DNA of 64,000 nt from Streptomyces sp. TG1A-8. GTDB lineage: Bacteria; Actinomycetota; Actinomycetes; Streptomycetales; Streptomycetaceae. Within the stretch, counting starts at the first letter, position 1; each line of letters opens with the position of its first letter. A program made the translations under genes and the position numbers. Below, piece after piece: positions 26,012 through 34,475 of this stretch. The DNA is taken from contig NZ_JASTLB010000004.1 of assembly GCF_030499535.1 (NCBI RefSeq), forward strand, positions 454,463 to 518,462. The letters run 5' to 3'. The notes under the pieces were generated by a model. It worked only from the letters and a program-made list of their open reading frames with translations, had not been told where the DNA came from and did not search any database.

Positions 26012-26674
26012 ATGTCTGTTCGTCACGAGCGGTCCCGTCCCGTCGACCGGCGAGTCCGCGTGCAAGGCCGCCCGGTGGACACCTATCCGGCTCTGCCACC
26101 AGAGGCGGAACGCGGTTCGGTTCGCAGGGTCACGGTGGTGGGTGAGGCGGTACTGAGCCGTCCGTGCCGGGAGGTGACCGAGTTCGGCACTCCGGAGCTG
26201 TCGGCGTTAATCGACGACATGTTCCTGACCATGTATGTGGCCGACGGTGCCGGCCTGGCTGCCAACCAGGTAGATGTCGACCTGCGGCTGTTCGTGTATG
26301 ACTGCCCGGACGACTATGGGATCCGGCATGTCGGTCACATCATCAACCCGGTTCTGGACCTGCCCGATCCGGGTAGCCGCCGGCTTGTTGACGACTTCGA
26401 GGGCTGCCTGTCCGTGCCCGGTGCGGGCATGGCGGTTCCCCGCACCGATCGTGCCATCGCTCGCGGGCTCGACAAGGACGGCAACCCCCTCGTCATTGAA
26501 GGAACGGGTTACTTCGCTCGGTGTCTGCAACACGAGACCGACCACCTCTTCGGTCACACCTATCTCGACCGGCTCTCCAAGCGAGATCGCAAAGACGCGC
26601 TGCGGCAGATGGCAGACCGCCGTGAGGATGTCTTCGCTCAACGTGCTATCAAGGCCGCCAGTCTGGGGCGGTGA
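26012..26674 (+). CDS. def: peptide deformylase
   Basis: Metal-dependent enzyme that removes the N-formyl group from new proteins. All three motifs are intact: GAGLAANQV (motif 1), EGCLSVPG (motif 2 with the metal-binding Cys) and CLQHETDHLFG (HExxH motif 3). 220 residues, with a basic N-terminal extension before the domain. ATG at 26012 follows AAAAGGGGAGAC. An extra deformylase on accessory DNA, under its own ArsR-type control, suggests tolerance to a deformylase inhibitor or a biosynthetic role; that is inference. Confidence 0.92.
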   Translation: MSVRHERSRPVDRRVRVQGRPVDTYPALPPEAERGSVRRVTVVGEAVLSRPCREVTEFGTPELSALIDDMFLTMYVADGAGLAANQVDVDLRLFVYDCPDDYGIRHVGHIINPVLDLPDPGSRRLVDDFEGCLSVPGAGMAVPRTDRAIARGLDKDGNPLVIEGTGYFARCLQHETDHLFGHTYLDRLSKRDRKDALRQMADRREDVFAQRAIKAASLGR

Positions 26675-27290
26675 GAGCTCGGTGAACTCCTTCCTCGGAA
26701 GGGATCTTGTTGATCGCGGTAACCACTCGTTTGCCAAAGCTGGTCAGCTTCATGGCTCTGCCGCGCGTAGCTCGTTCCAGCAGGGGCTGTCCGAGGACTG
26801 CTTCAAGCTGGTTGATCTGGTTCACCAGCGTTGACCGATTGATATTGAGGGCTCGCGCTGCCTCATGCATCGACGGGAAGGACGATGCGGCCGCGAAGTT
26901 TCGCATCCTCTGCCATGCGAAGGGACTGGTGAGGCCGCTTCGCAAGATAGCCGGGAGATAGGCGGCGAGTTCGGTTGTTCGGAGGGCGGCACGGTGACTT
27001 GCTCCTCCGCTGCGGCGGAGGGGATGTTGTGGACGCGGGCCCAGCGGGCCATGTTCGAGCGGCTCATGCCTTGCTCGCGGGCCAGGTCCGGCAGGGGCCG
27101 CCGGCGGATGACGTACTGCTCGAAGAGCCAGGACCGTTCGATGGTCACGCGGGACTGGCGGCCTTGGAAGCCGATGATCGGGACCCAGACCGTGGTCCGT
27201 ACGACCAGACTGCCTACCGTCGAGAGCAGCCGCCTCAGTTCGGAGCCAAGTAGCCCGAAAGAGTGAACGCGCCGACCTGCCTGTCTCACG
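26649..27290 (-). pseudogene. TniQ-like C-terminal fragment, frameshifted
   Basis: First frame (27289-26900) holds IERSWLFEQYVIRRRPLPDL and AREQGMSRSNMARWARVHN, matching 10200-10310. A frameshift near 26940-26970 leads to a LysR-like HTH tail: LTSPFAWQRMRNFAAASSFP, ALNINRSTLVNQINQLEAVL, GRAMKLTSFGKRV. The segment overlaps the end of def by 26 bp and is fused to the tpg2 fragment at its 5' side. A relic of a target-selection gene. Confidence 0.6.
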
Positions 27291-27312
27291 GGCGCTTCAT
27301 AAGTGCAGCCAA

Positions 27313-27453
27313 GTGGCGCCGGCGTCCTGGGCGTCGAACAGGCGGGCCGCGTGCTGCGGGGCCAGGGCGATGGTCAGATGGCGCACGCGGGCGTCGTCGC
27401 TGGTGCCGGGTGCGGCGGTGAAGCCGAAGCGGGCGCGGGTGTCGACCACTAGG
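27313..27453 (-). pseudogene. tpg second copy, C-terminal fragment
   Basis: VVDTRARFGFTAAPGTSDDA and the next residues to DAQDAGA match the intact Tpg exactly in pattern, then homology breaks at about 27313. The N-terminal half lies at 30126-30418, on the other side of the IS481-family element. The part coding for the acidic C-terminus is gone. Confidence 0.85.
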
Positions 27454-28447
27454 TGTAGGAGGCCAGGACGTTGGTGACGCCGCCCGGTAGTCGTGCTGCG
27501 GGTGGTTGGTTTCCGAGCACGGTGTGCGGTCGGTGGTAGTTGTAGTGGACAATCCAGCGGCCCAGGAGATGGGTGCGTTGAGCTTCCGACGTCCACGTCC
27601 GGGCATAGAGGAACTCTTCGGCCAGAATGCGGTTGTATCGCTCGACTTTGCCGTTGTGGCGTGGGGTGTAGGGCGCGATGCGCTGGTGCCTGGCGCCGAG
27701 GAGGGCCCGGGTGAAGCTCTCGGCTCGATAGCAGGCGCCGTTGTCTGTCACGATCCGTTCGATGCGTGTGATCCCGTGGGCGGCCAGCCAGGCGCGGGCA
27801 CGATGGAGGAAGGCGATCGCGGTGATGGCCTTCTCGTCAGGCAGTGCTTCGGTGTAGGCGAGACGGCTGTACCCGTCTATGGCCGAGTGCAGATAGACGT
27901 AGCCACCGCGCTCAGTCTTCTTTCTCCGGTTGACGGCTTTGGCCTGGTCACTGCCGCGTCCGTGTGCGCGCCAGCCTCCGCCGTCAGGGATACGGCCCAC
28001 CTTCTTCACATCGACGTGGATCATGTGGCCGGGCCGTCGGGCATGGATCTTCCGCGGCTGGCGGTTGGACTCGCCATTGGGGTCGATGAACCGGCGCCGG
28101 TTGATGCCGATCTCAGCCAAGTGCCTGTTCACGGTCCTTCGACTGATTGGTGTTCCGGCCTGGGCCAGCTCGAAGGCGATCCTGGCAGCGGACCACTTGT
28201 GGGTCCGGCGCAGCTCTTCTATGAGTGCGAGGACTTCGGACGGTGTCGCGGTCGGCTGGTGGTGGGGCGTGGACGAGCGGTTTTCCAGCCCGAGTTCGCC
28301 GTGGCTCCGGTATCGATTGACCCACTTCGAAGCGCACGCCCGGGACACCCCCATCTCGGCTGCGACATGCGCAATCGGTCTCGTCCGGCAACGCTCGACC
28401 AGTCGACGGCGTCCCTCGACGGTGAGGGGCGCGTTCCGGTGCGTCAT
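27449..28447 (-). CDS. IS481-family transposase
   Basis: 332-residue transposase: HTH region (AHVAAEMGVSRACASKWVNR) and rve catalytic core with Asp in HMIHVDVKKVGRIP, Asp in ERIVTDNGACYRAESF and Glu in RHNGKVERYNRILAEEF; ends with YNYHRPHTVLGNQPPA typical of the family. The stop TAG (27449-27451 on the top strand as CTA) lies in the target duplication, so the host site supplies it. The start overlaps the stop of the TPR passenger gene. Confidence 0.92.
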   Translation of the reverse strand: MTHRNAPLTVEGRRRLVERCRTRPIAHVAAEMGVSRACASKWVNRYRSHGELGLENRSSTPHHQPTATPSEVLALIEELRRTHKWSAARIAFELAQAGTPISRRTVNRHLAEIGINRRRFIDPNGESNRQPRKIHARRPGHMIHVDVKKVGRIPDGGGWRAHGRGSDQAKAVNRRKKTERGGYVYLHSAIDGYSRLAYTEALPDEKAITAIAFLHRARAWLAAHGITRIERIVTDNGACYRAESFTRALLGARHQRIAPYTPRHNGKVERYNRILAEEFLYARTWTSEAQRTHLLGRWIVHYNYHRPHTVLGNQPPAARLPGGVTNVLASYT

Positions 28448-28953
28448 GCAGTGGGGCCAGGCGCGGAGGGCCGCTTGGTGGTGTCCCGCCGGGAGATGGC
28501 CTCTGCCACCTCATCAAGGGCGGTGCGCAGGAAGGCACCATATGCGTCCTGACGGAGGTTGGGGGCGTGCTCTTTGGCCGCGTTGATGTGCTCGGTGGCC
28601 GCATCGAAGGACCCGAGTCGGCGGTAGTTGTCGGCCAGGTTGAGGTGGAGGGAGGGGTAGAACCCGGCGATGTGGAGGCTGGCGTGGTGCTCCTGGACGC
28701 GCTGCTCGGTCACGGCGTCGGCAGCGTCCAGGGCCCGGACGTCCCAGGCGAGGGCCTGGGCAGGATCTTCGTAGAGATCTGCCAGGTAGTGGGCGAGTGA
28801 GCAACGGTGCAGCGGGTCGCCGGTGACGCCGATCGCCGACCACAAGTTCAGGAGCTTCTGGCGGGCGGAAAGAGTGTTGCCCGTTCGGCCTTCGGTAACG
28901 GCCTGGCCGATGGCTTGCATGGTCGGGTCGGGACTGGCGGGTGCGGTAGGCAT
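28444..28953 (-). CDS. TPR-like passenger protein
   Basis: 169-residue helical protein: LLNLWSAIGVTGDPLHRCSL, AHYLADLYEDPAQALAWDVR and SLHLNLADNYRRLGSFDAAT look like tetratricopeptide-type repeats. ATG overlap with the IS481 transposase start (28444-28447) suggests co-translation. Similar small TPR-like proteins are common next to regulators in Streptomyces. Exact role unknown. Confidence 0.7.
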   Translation of the reverse strand: MPTAPASPDPTMQAIGQAVTEGRTGNTLSARQKLLNLWSAIGVTGDPLHRCSLAHYLADLYEDPAQALAWDVRALDAADAVTEQRVQEHHASLHIAGFYPSLHLNLADNYRRLGSFDAATEHINAAKEHAPNLRQDAYGAFLRTALDEVAEAISRRDTTKRPSAPGPTA

Positions 28954-28975
28954 GACGTGTTCCTCGTTGTCGTTC

Positions 28976-30070
28976 TCAGGCTGAGTGGTCGAACTTGACG
29001 GGCATGGCCAGGGTGGTGAGATCGCCGCGGTCGGCAGAGCGGATCGTGACGGGCCCGTCGTGTCCCCTCAGGTCGAGCATCACGTCGGGACCGATGGCTG
29101 TGCTCACGGCGGGATAGAGCGTGGTCATCTCAAACCGGATCTGCAGAGCCCCGCCCGTCACGGTGGCGGGGAGCTGAACACCGGGGTCCTCGGCGTCCGG
29201 GGGCCGGACGTTCACTCCGTGATCGGAGACGTGCAGCGCGACGCGTTCGCCGGGGTGTTCTTCCAGGGCGCGCAGCAGAAGATCCTTCGAGACCGTCGCG
29301 CGGGAGCTGATCTCGCCCAGGGAGGCGAGCATCAACCGGTGATCGGGGAAGTCCTCGGACAGCAACCGGCAGTGCCGGTCCTCCCGCTCGGGCATGCGCA
29401 GCCAGATCCCGTGCGGCACCGCTTCGATGCGGACCAGCGCACTGCGCCGGACCGTGGCGACAGCGGCCCGCAGGTCGTCGCCGTCGATCGTGCCGACCCA
29501 CGTCTGCTCCGCCGGCCGCGCCGGCACCAGGGTCCGGGTGGAGAGCCGGTACCGGTCGGTCGCCGTCAGGGCGATCGCCTCATGACTTGCCTCAATGTGC
29601 AAGCCGGCGAGCACCGCCATCCCCGGCTCGTGCGCGGTCGCGGTCAGGACCTGCTCTACCGCATCCGCAAGCACGGGCCCCTTCAGCATGGCGATCAACA
29701 GACCGGGCACGTTGCCGCCGAGCGCGGACTTGATGACAGCAGCCTTCTGCCGTGCCGTCGCCGCATCGTCGACGATCTTGGCAACATGCTCGTCGAGCAG
29801 CCGCGCGGCCTCGTCGGCCCCGGCGTCGAGGACCGCCTCGACCGCAGCGAGGGGCATGGCGATCTCGCGGAGCTGACGCAGCGCGGTCGCCCGTGCCACC
29901 TGGTCAGCGCCGTAGTAGCGGTAGCCCGAGACCGAGTCTACTTCGGCAGGGGGCAGCAGCCCGGAGTCGGCGTAGAACCGCAACGCGCTGGAGGTCAGAC
30001 CACTGCGCTGGGCAAAGACCCCGATTGGCATCAGCTCAGAAATTGGCACCTCGCCATCATTGAGCTTCAT
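28976..30070 (-). CDS. MerR-type regulator fused to a DNA-clamp-like domain
   Basis: 364 residues. N-terminus is a MerR HTH (MPIGVFAQRSGLTSSALRFY, ADSGLLPP, VSGYRYYGADQVARA). The C-terminal 230 residues resemble the DNA polymerase III beta-clamp fold (LHIEASHEAIALTATDRYRL, SSRATVSKDLLLRALEEHPG, FEMTTLYPAVSTAIGPDVML). Such fusions are known in actinobacteria; the clamp part probably binds a ligand or partner. ATG at 30070, or 30031 just before the HTH. It is carried inside the IS481-family element. Confidence 0.82.
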   Translation of the reverse strand: MKLNDGEVPISELMPIGVFAQRSGLTSSALRFYADSGLLPPAEVDSVSGYRYYGADQVARATALRQLREIAMPLAAVEAVLDAGADEAARLLDEHVAKIVDDAATARQKAAVIKSALGGNVPGLLIAMLKGPVLADAVEQVLTATAHEPGMAVLAGLHIEASHEAIALTATDRYRLSTRTLVPARPAEQTWVGTIDGDDLRAAVATVRRSALVRIEAVPHGIWLRMPEREDRHCRLLSEDFPDHRLMLASLGEISSRATVSKDLLLRALEEHPGERVALHVSDHGVNVRPPDAEDPGVQLPATVTGGALQIRFEMTTLYPAVSTAIGPDVMLDLRGHDGPVTIRSADRGDLTTLAMPVKFDHSA

Positions 30071-30125
30071 CCAACTCGAAGGTCAACATCGACGTGGGGC
30101 GTCACCAACGTCATGGCCAGCAACA

Positions 30126-30418
30126 ACTAGGCCGGTACTGGTGGCCGCCTGGCGCCGGGCTTGTTCGCGGATGCGGGGTTGCCAGCGGGCGCGGACAGCG
30201 TCGGCCAGTCGCGCGGCGAGGTCGGCGCGGGGCCGGCGGATCTGGTCCTTCACATAGCGCTCGACGGTGCGCTGGGAGACGCCGAGTGCGTCGGCGACCG
30301 CGCGGGTGGTCTTGAGCTGCTTGACCAGGTAACGCATCTACGCGCCGGCCGACTTGGGGATGGGGCGGGTGAACGCCTTGTGTACGGCGCGGTCCAGGCC
30401 GTCGGAGACGGAAGCCAT
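30126..30418 (-). pseudogene. tpg second copy, N-terminal fragment with amber
   Basis: ATG at 30418 begins ASVSDGLDRAVHKAFTRPIP KSAGA, then TAG (30338-30340) where the intact gene has CAG (Gln), then MRYLVKQLKTTRAVADALG and on to ATSTGLVV, where the IS481 element enters. So this copy is broken twice, by the amber and by the insertion. Its upstream 220 bp (30421-30638) resemble the start of the tpg upstream region but lack the iteron array. Confidence 0.85.
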
Positions 30419-30638
30419 CGGGGGCGGTCCTTCAAGATCGGCTATACGGGGCTGTAAGGGCCGATCACCCGGCCCGGCGGGGGAATTTGACGCCGGACCC
30501 GGTGATCGGCCGTGAGAGGGGCGCTCAGGGGCGTGTGCGGGTGTAGGATTTCGCGCTTCACTGCATACGCCGAGGCTGTGACCTGCGTCTTCTTGCGGTG
30601 TCTCACGGTGCTTCATCTGCTGCTGTCTCAGCTCCTAG

Positions 30639-32089
30639 TACTCCAGTCTGGTTTCGCGATCTTGTCGCGGACCCGGCTGGGAACGGGTACGGCCACCGCG
30701 TGATCATCGGGGTTGTGTGGACTCCTGAAGATCGTGCGGTGGCCGCGGGCCATAGCGTAGACCCTGCCCGCTGGTGGGCGATGTTCGACCAGGTCATGGC
30801 CCGGATCGCGGGCCGCTTCGGACGAGTTGAGCCGCGGGCCGCGGCCCGTGCCTACCTGCTCGGGCTGCTGTCGAACGTCGAGCGCAAGAACTGCTGGCAG
30901 CTGGCCGAACAGGCCGGCCACAGCCGACCCGGGCCGATGCAGCGCCTGCTGCGCTACGCCCGCTGGGACGCCGATGCGGTCCGCGACGACCTGCGCGCGT
31001 ACACCGCCGAACACCTTGGCGCCGACGGCGCCGTTCTCGTCGTCGACGAGACCGGCTTTCTGAAGAAGGGCCGGGCCTCGGCCGGTGTGCAGCGGCAGTA
31101 CACCGGCACCGCGGGACGCATTGAAAACTCCCAGGTCGGCGTGTTCCTCGCCCTGGCCACCCGCCGTGGACGGGCCCTGATCGACCGTCGGCTCTACCTG
31201 CCCGAGCAGTCCTGGTGCTCCGATCCCGAACGCCGTCACGCGGCCGGGATCCCCAAGGACACCCAGTTCACGACCAAGCCCCGCCTGGCCGGGGAGATGA
31301 TCGCCGCCGCGCTGGACGCCGGGATCACCGCGTCCTGGGTGACCGGCGACGAAGCCTACGGCCAGGACCCCCAGCTCCGCGCCGCCCTTGAGGCGCGCGG
31401 CACCGGCTACGTGCTGGCCGTCGCTTGCTCGATGCGGGTGAGAATCAACCACGGCCGCACCGCCGTCCGCGCGGACACCGTCGCCGGCCGCCTGCCCGCC
31501 ACGGCCTGGCAGCGCCACAGCGCCAGAAACGGTGCGAAAAGCCCGCGGTACTACGACTGGGCCTGGATCCACATCGGCACCGACTGCCACCGTCACCTGC
31601 TCATCCGACGTAACCGGACTACCGGTGAACTCGCCTTCTCCCTGTGCTGGTCACCCACAAAGGTGGCCCTGTCCGAACTGGTCCGCGTCGCCGGCATCCG
31701 CTGGAGCGTCGAGGAGTGCTTCCAGGCCGCCAAGGGTCAGGTCGGACTCGGCCACTACCAGGTGAGGCACTGGACCTCCTGGCACCGGCACATCACGCTC
31801 GCCATGCTCGCTCTGGCCTTCCTGACCGCCCTCGCCGCCGGCGCAGCGCCGCCGAAGCGGACCGCCGATCCGCACCAGCTCGCCCGCAGCAGCGACCCCA
31901 TTGCGTTGACCGTTCCGGAGATCCGCCGCCTCTTCGGCGCCCTCCTCAACCCACTGGCCGTGCCGGCGGCCAGGCTGCTGCACTGGTCCGCCTGGCGCAG
32001 ACGCCACCAGGCAACAGCCCGACGCAGTCACTACCGACGACGATCCGCCGACGAATCCGCTGGGTAGATCACGAAACCGTACTGGAGTA
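30639..32089 (+). mobile_element. IS701-family insertion sequence (copy 2), 1451 bp
   Basis: Ends TACTCCAGTCTGG and CCGTACTGGAGTA with a perfect CTAG duplication (30635-30638 and 32090-32093). Near-identical to 12996-14446 in the opposite orientation, which indicates recent movement. It inserted beside the tpg2 upstream region. Confidence 0.93.
30700..32067 (+). CDS. IS701-family transposase
   Basis: 455-residue DDE transposase, nearly the same as the 13018-14385 copy, with VVDETGFLKKG, WVTGDEAYGQD and SVEECFQAAKGQVGLG carrying the catalytic residues. GTG at 30700 is the start used by analogy with the other copy; the frame is open to 30598, but that part lies outside the IS. Confidence 0.93.
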   Translation: MIIGVVWTPEDRAVAAGHSVDPARWWAMFDQVMARIAGRFGRVEPRAAARAYLLGLLSNVERKNCWQLAEQAGHSRPGPMQRLLRYARWDADAVRDDLRAYTAEHLGADGAVLVVDETGFLKKGRASAGVQRQYTGTAGRIENSQVGVFLALATRRGRALIDRRLYLPEQSWCSDPERRHAAGIPKDTQFTTKPRLAGEMIAAALDAGITASWVTGDEAYGQDPQLRAALEARGTGYVLAVACSMRVRINHGRTAVRADTVAGRLPATAWQRHSARNGAKSPRYYDWAWIHIGTDCHRHLLIRRNRTTGELAFSLCWSPTKVALSELVRVAGIRWSVEECFQAAKGQVGLGHYQVRHWTSWHRHITLAMLALAFLTALAAGAAPPKRTADPHQLARSSDPIALTVPEIRRLFGALLNPLAVPAARLLHWSAWRRRHQATARRSHYRRRSADESAG

Positions 32090-32093
32090 CTAG

Positions 32094-32687
32094 ATCCGTT
32101 CATTTATGCAGGTCACGAGCACATGCGGGTCACGCGGCGCCCTAATCCCAGGACTCACAGGCCCGCCATCTCAGTAGCCGTTCGCGACACCAGCGCACCC
32201 CAGGGGCTCGGTCTTTCTGCAGAGCTCGCGGGCTCGTGGAGTGAAACGAGAGGTCGGCCCTGGGGCGGGCTCGCGCCGTGACGGTCAACGTCCTGCCGGC
32301 CGCCGCGAGTTTCGCGATGATCACCGAGACACTGGGCTGTGCCGCTCTTGACAGAGGCCTCGAAGGGCCCGGGGAAACGGAGGCATCAGCCCGGTGCCCG
32401 CGTCATCACCGCGAAGTACGGGCGATGGCGGGTTCCGTGGCGGTGGCGAAGGCGCCGGGCCTCGCCGCTCTAACGGGAGGCCTCTCGGGCCGGGCTGACT
32501 TCAGGCGTTGCCCGACGCCCACGTCACCGTCACGGAACTCACCGGGGTGGACAGGGGCGCCAGTCTCAGAGCGGGTCTCAAGGACCGTGAGGGCCGAAGG
32601 CGTTCCGCCGTCCGTCGTAAGCCACCCGCTGGCCCCTTGCGGGGGCCGGACCGAGCCGCCTACACCCTGGATTAGGACCGTCTCTAA
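32094..32687. other. 594-bp stretch without a convincing gene
   Basis: A frame is open at 32278-32691, but its residue order (patternless, rich in Pro, Arg and Ala) and lack of a binding site argue against coding. No hairpin or repeat stands out. A cyclase gene, which would be expected next to a Pycsar effector, is not here. Confidence 0.5.
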
Positions 32688-33149
32688 ATGACTACCTCGG
32701 CCACTGACCAGAGCACGGGCAAGAACCTCGATGACGCCTGCGCCGCGGTCGCCAGTGAGATCGCCCGCACGGACGGCAAGGCATCCTTACTGCTCGCCTT
32801 CATCGGTGCTGTCCTGGTCGGCCTGGCCTCCCTCGCCGGCCGCCACCTGCCCGCCCCGGCCTACGCGGCCGGCGCCCTCGCTGTCGCCGCCCTCACTGCC
32901 GCTGCCGTGCTGCTGCTCCTGGTCGTCCGGCCCCACCTCGGCGGCCACGACCGCGCCAGCTTCCCCTACTGGGCACAACTCACCGAGGCAGAAATCAGCG
33001 CATGCATGACCGGCGACACCCGCGCCGCCCGCATCCACGCCCTGTCTACCATCGCCGTCGCCAAGTTCCGCCAGTTGCGCCGCGCGGTGGACTGCACCCT
33101 GACCGCGCTCGGCTTCCTCGTCCTGGCCACGCTCAGCGCCCTGCTGTAG
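32688..33149 (+). CDS. Pycsar-effector-like (PycTM/DUF5706) membrane protein
   Basis: 153 residues with the PycTM layout: cytosolic helix (LDDACAAVASEIARTDGKAS), two adjacent transmembrane segments (LLLAFIGAVLVGLASLAG; AVAALTAAAVLLLLVV), a loop GGHDRASFPYWAQLT, a helix ending STIAVAKFRQLRRAVDCTL and a last transmembrane segment. PycTM proteins are pore-type effectors of cyclic-pyrimidine phage defence; many Streptomyces homologues sit on plasmids. No cyclase neighbour here. ATG at 32688. Confidence 0.75.
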   Translation: MTTSATDQSTGKNLDDACAAVASEIARTDGKASLLLAFIGAVLVGLASLAGRHLPAPAYAAGALAVAALTAAAVLLLLVVRPHLGGHDRASFPYWAQLTEAEISACMTGDTRAARIHALSTIAVAKFRQLRRAVDCTLTALGFLVLATLSALL

Positions 33150-33350
33150 GCCGGGCCCCGGGACGGTCGGCGCATCGGCTCATGGGACAACCGCCCCGGG
33201 CACTGGACGCCCCCGTCACGAGGCGCCAGCACTTCCAGCATGCCTGACCACCCCAATGCCGCCGCCCGGCTTCGCGTATTGCGTGGTAGCAAGCTGACTG
33301 CGGCGGGTTGCATCCAGGCGGCGAGGGCTGTTTTTTGTGCTCCAAGGAAG

Positions 33351-33406
33351 ATCGCCCTTCAAGATCGTTCTTTCCCAATTGCACAAGAACAATCTTGAAG
33401 GGCGAT
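33351..33406. terminator. 22-bp near-perfect hairpin between convergent genes
   Basis: Arms ATCGCCCTTCAAGATCGTTC (plus TT) and complement, 33351-33372 and 33385-33406, one mismatch, 12-base loop. It lies between the end of the PycTM-like gene and the end of parB. Most likely a bidirectional terminator; a partition (parS-like) site is the alternative. The rest of 33150-33509 shows nothing. Confidence 0.6.
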
Positions 33407-33509
33407 GATGCGGTAGCCAGAGCCGGTGCCCTGCACCGCAGCAGGCTGAGCCTTCGTGGGGGCACCGCAGCGCTGTGAGCTGCCAACGCCGTCAGTGGTG
33501 GCAGTGCGG

Positions 33510-34475
33510 TCAGCTCGCAGATGCCTCGGTGGCGAGTGACTCCATCAGCAGCTCCGCCACCGCCGTCAGGTCTTGCGGAGACAACTGCTCCGTCAACGCC
33601 GCCACGATGCCCTGCGGGGAAGTGTCGGAGATGACAACGACAGGAGAAGATGCAGGGCCTGCTGACGCGGCGGTATTAACGCCGTTAACGGTCTGCGCAG
33701 CGCTCCCGTCGCCCAGCTTCCGCCGCGGCGTGCGATGGCGAGGCGTCTTCGCTGCGGCCATCACTTCCTGCGCGGCGGGGGCCTGCTGCTCTTTGGGTAG
33801 GCGGCCGATACGCCGTGCGGGCTCCACCTTCAGCTCCCCGGCCTCTACAGCCTCCTGCAGCTCCGGAGTGAGCTCCAGCAGCGCCAGCCGCTGCGACACC
33901 CAGGCCGGAGTCTTGCCCAGCCGCTTGGCCACCTGGCCCTGAGACCCGTGTACCTCAACCAACTGCTCGATGGCCTTGGCCTGGTCCAAAGGCGGCACGT
34001 CCACCCGGTGGACGTTAGCGATCAGCGCCGACTCCAAGATGTCAACGGCACTGGCCGCCAGGTCGTCATTGACATCGATCCGCAGCTCAGCCAGCCCAGC
34101 CCGGGCGGCAGCCATGAGGCGACGGTTACCGTCGATGACAACGTACTCAGCCGCCCCGATCTGCTCCTCCTGACCAGGATGCGCGCTCAGGAAAGCAGCA
34201 CGCCGTGCGACAGTGACCGGCTGGACCTGCCCGCGAACGCGAAGCGACTCCGCGGTCTCCTCAATGTCGGTGTACTCATCGCGAGGATTGAACGGGTTGT
34301 GCGCCAGCTCCGCCAGCGGCACCGAAGCCGGCGGACGCTTCCCCTCACCATTGATGATCTGCTGCCGCGTCCGCACACGCCGCGGCACCTCCTGCCCACC
34401 GTCCTGACCGTCCTCATCCAGGGTGAAGCCGCGCGTCACACGCTCCTGCGGGCCCTTGGGCTTGGTCTTCCTCAT
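33510..34475 (-). CDS. parB: ParB-family partition protein
   Basis: 321-residue ParB/RepB/Spo0J-type centromere-binding protein. N-terminal CTPase domain: LAHNPFNPRDEY, RVRGQVQPVTV, YVVIDGNRRLMAAARAG. HTH QGQVAKRLGKTPAWVSQRLA, then a linker rich in Ala/Pro and a dimer helix (TAVAELLMESLATEASAS). The start overlaps the parA stop (ATGA), so the two are co-expressed. It would segregate the replicon with ParA. Confidence 0.9.
   Translation of the reverse strand: MRKTKPKGPQERVTRGFTLDEDGQDGGQEVPRRVRTRQQIINGEGKRPPASVPLAELAHNPFNPRDEYTDIEETAESLRVRGQVQPVTVARRAAFLSAHPGQEEQIGAAEYVVIDGNRRLMAAARAGLAELRIDVNDDLAASAVDILESALIANVHRVDVPPLDQAKAIEQLVEVHGSQGQVAKRLGKTPAWVSQRLALLELTPELQEAVEAGELKVEPARRIGRLPKEQQAPAAQEVMAAAKTPRHRTPRRKLGDGSAAQTVNGVNTAASAGPASSPVVVISDTSPQGIVAALTEQLSPQDLTAVAELLMESLATEASAS

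Larger units (their letters stand above)
27454..30125 (-). mobile_element. IS481-family element with two passenger genes, in tpg2
   Basis: Imperfect inverted repeats TGTAGGAGGCCAGGACGTTG (27454 on) and the complement of ...CATGGCCAGCAACA (to 30125), continuing as a shared GGTGACGCC. Perfect 6-bp target duplication ACTAGG at 27448-27453 and 30126-30131, which fits the NCTAGN target of IS481. 2672 bp, against about 1 kb for a plain IS481; the extra length holds a TPR gene and a MerR/clamp gene. Confidence 0.85.

Noticed and set aside
28985..30130. 381-codon frame opposite the MerR/clamp gene
   Set aside because: Shadow frame; the other strand has clear HTH and clamp-like motifs.
32278..32691. 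137-codon frame before the PycTM gene
   Set aside because: No binding site, no domain pattern, patternless composition; not a cyclase.
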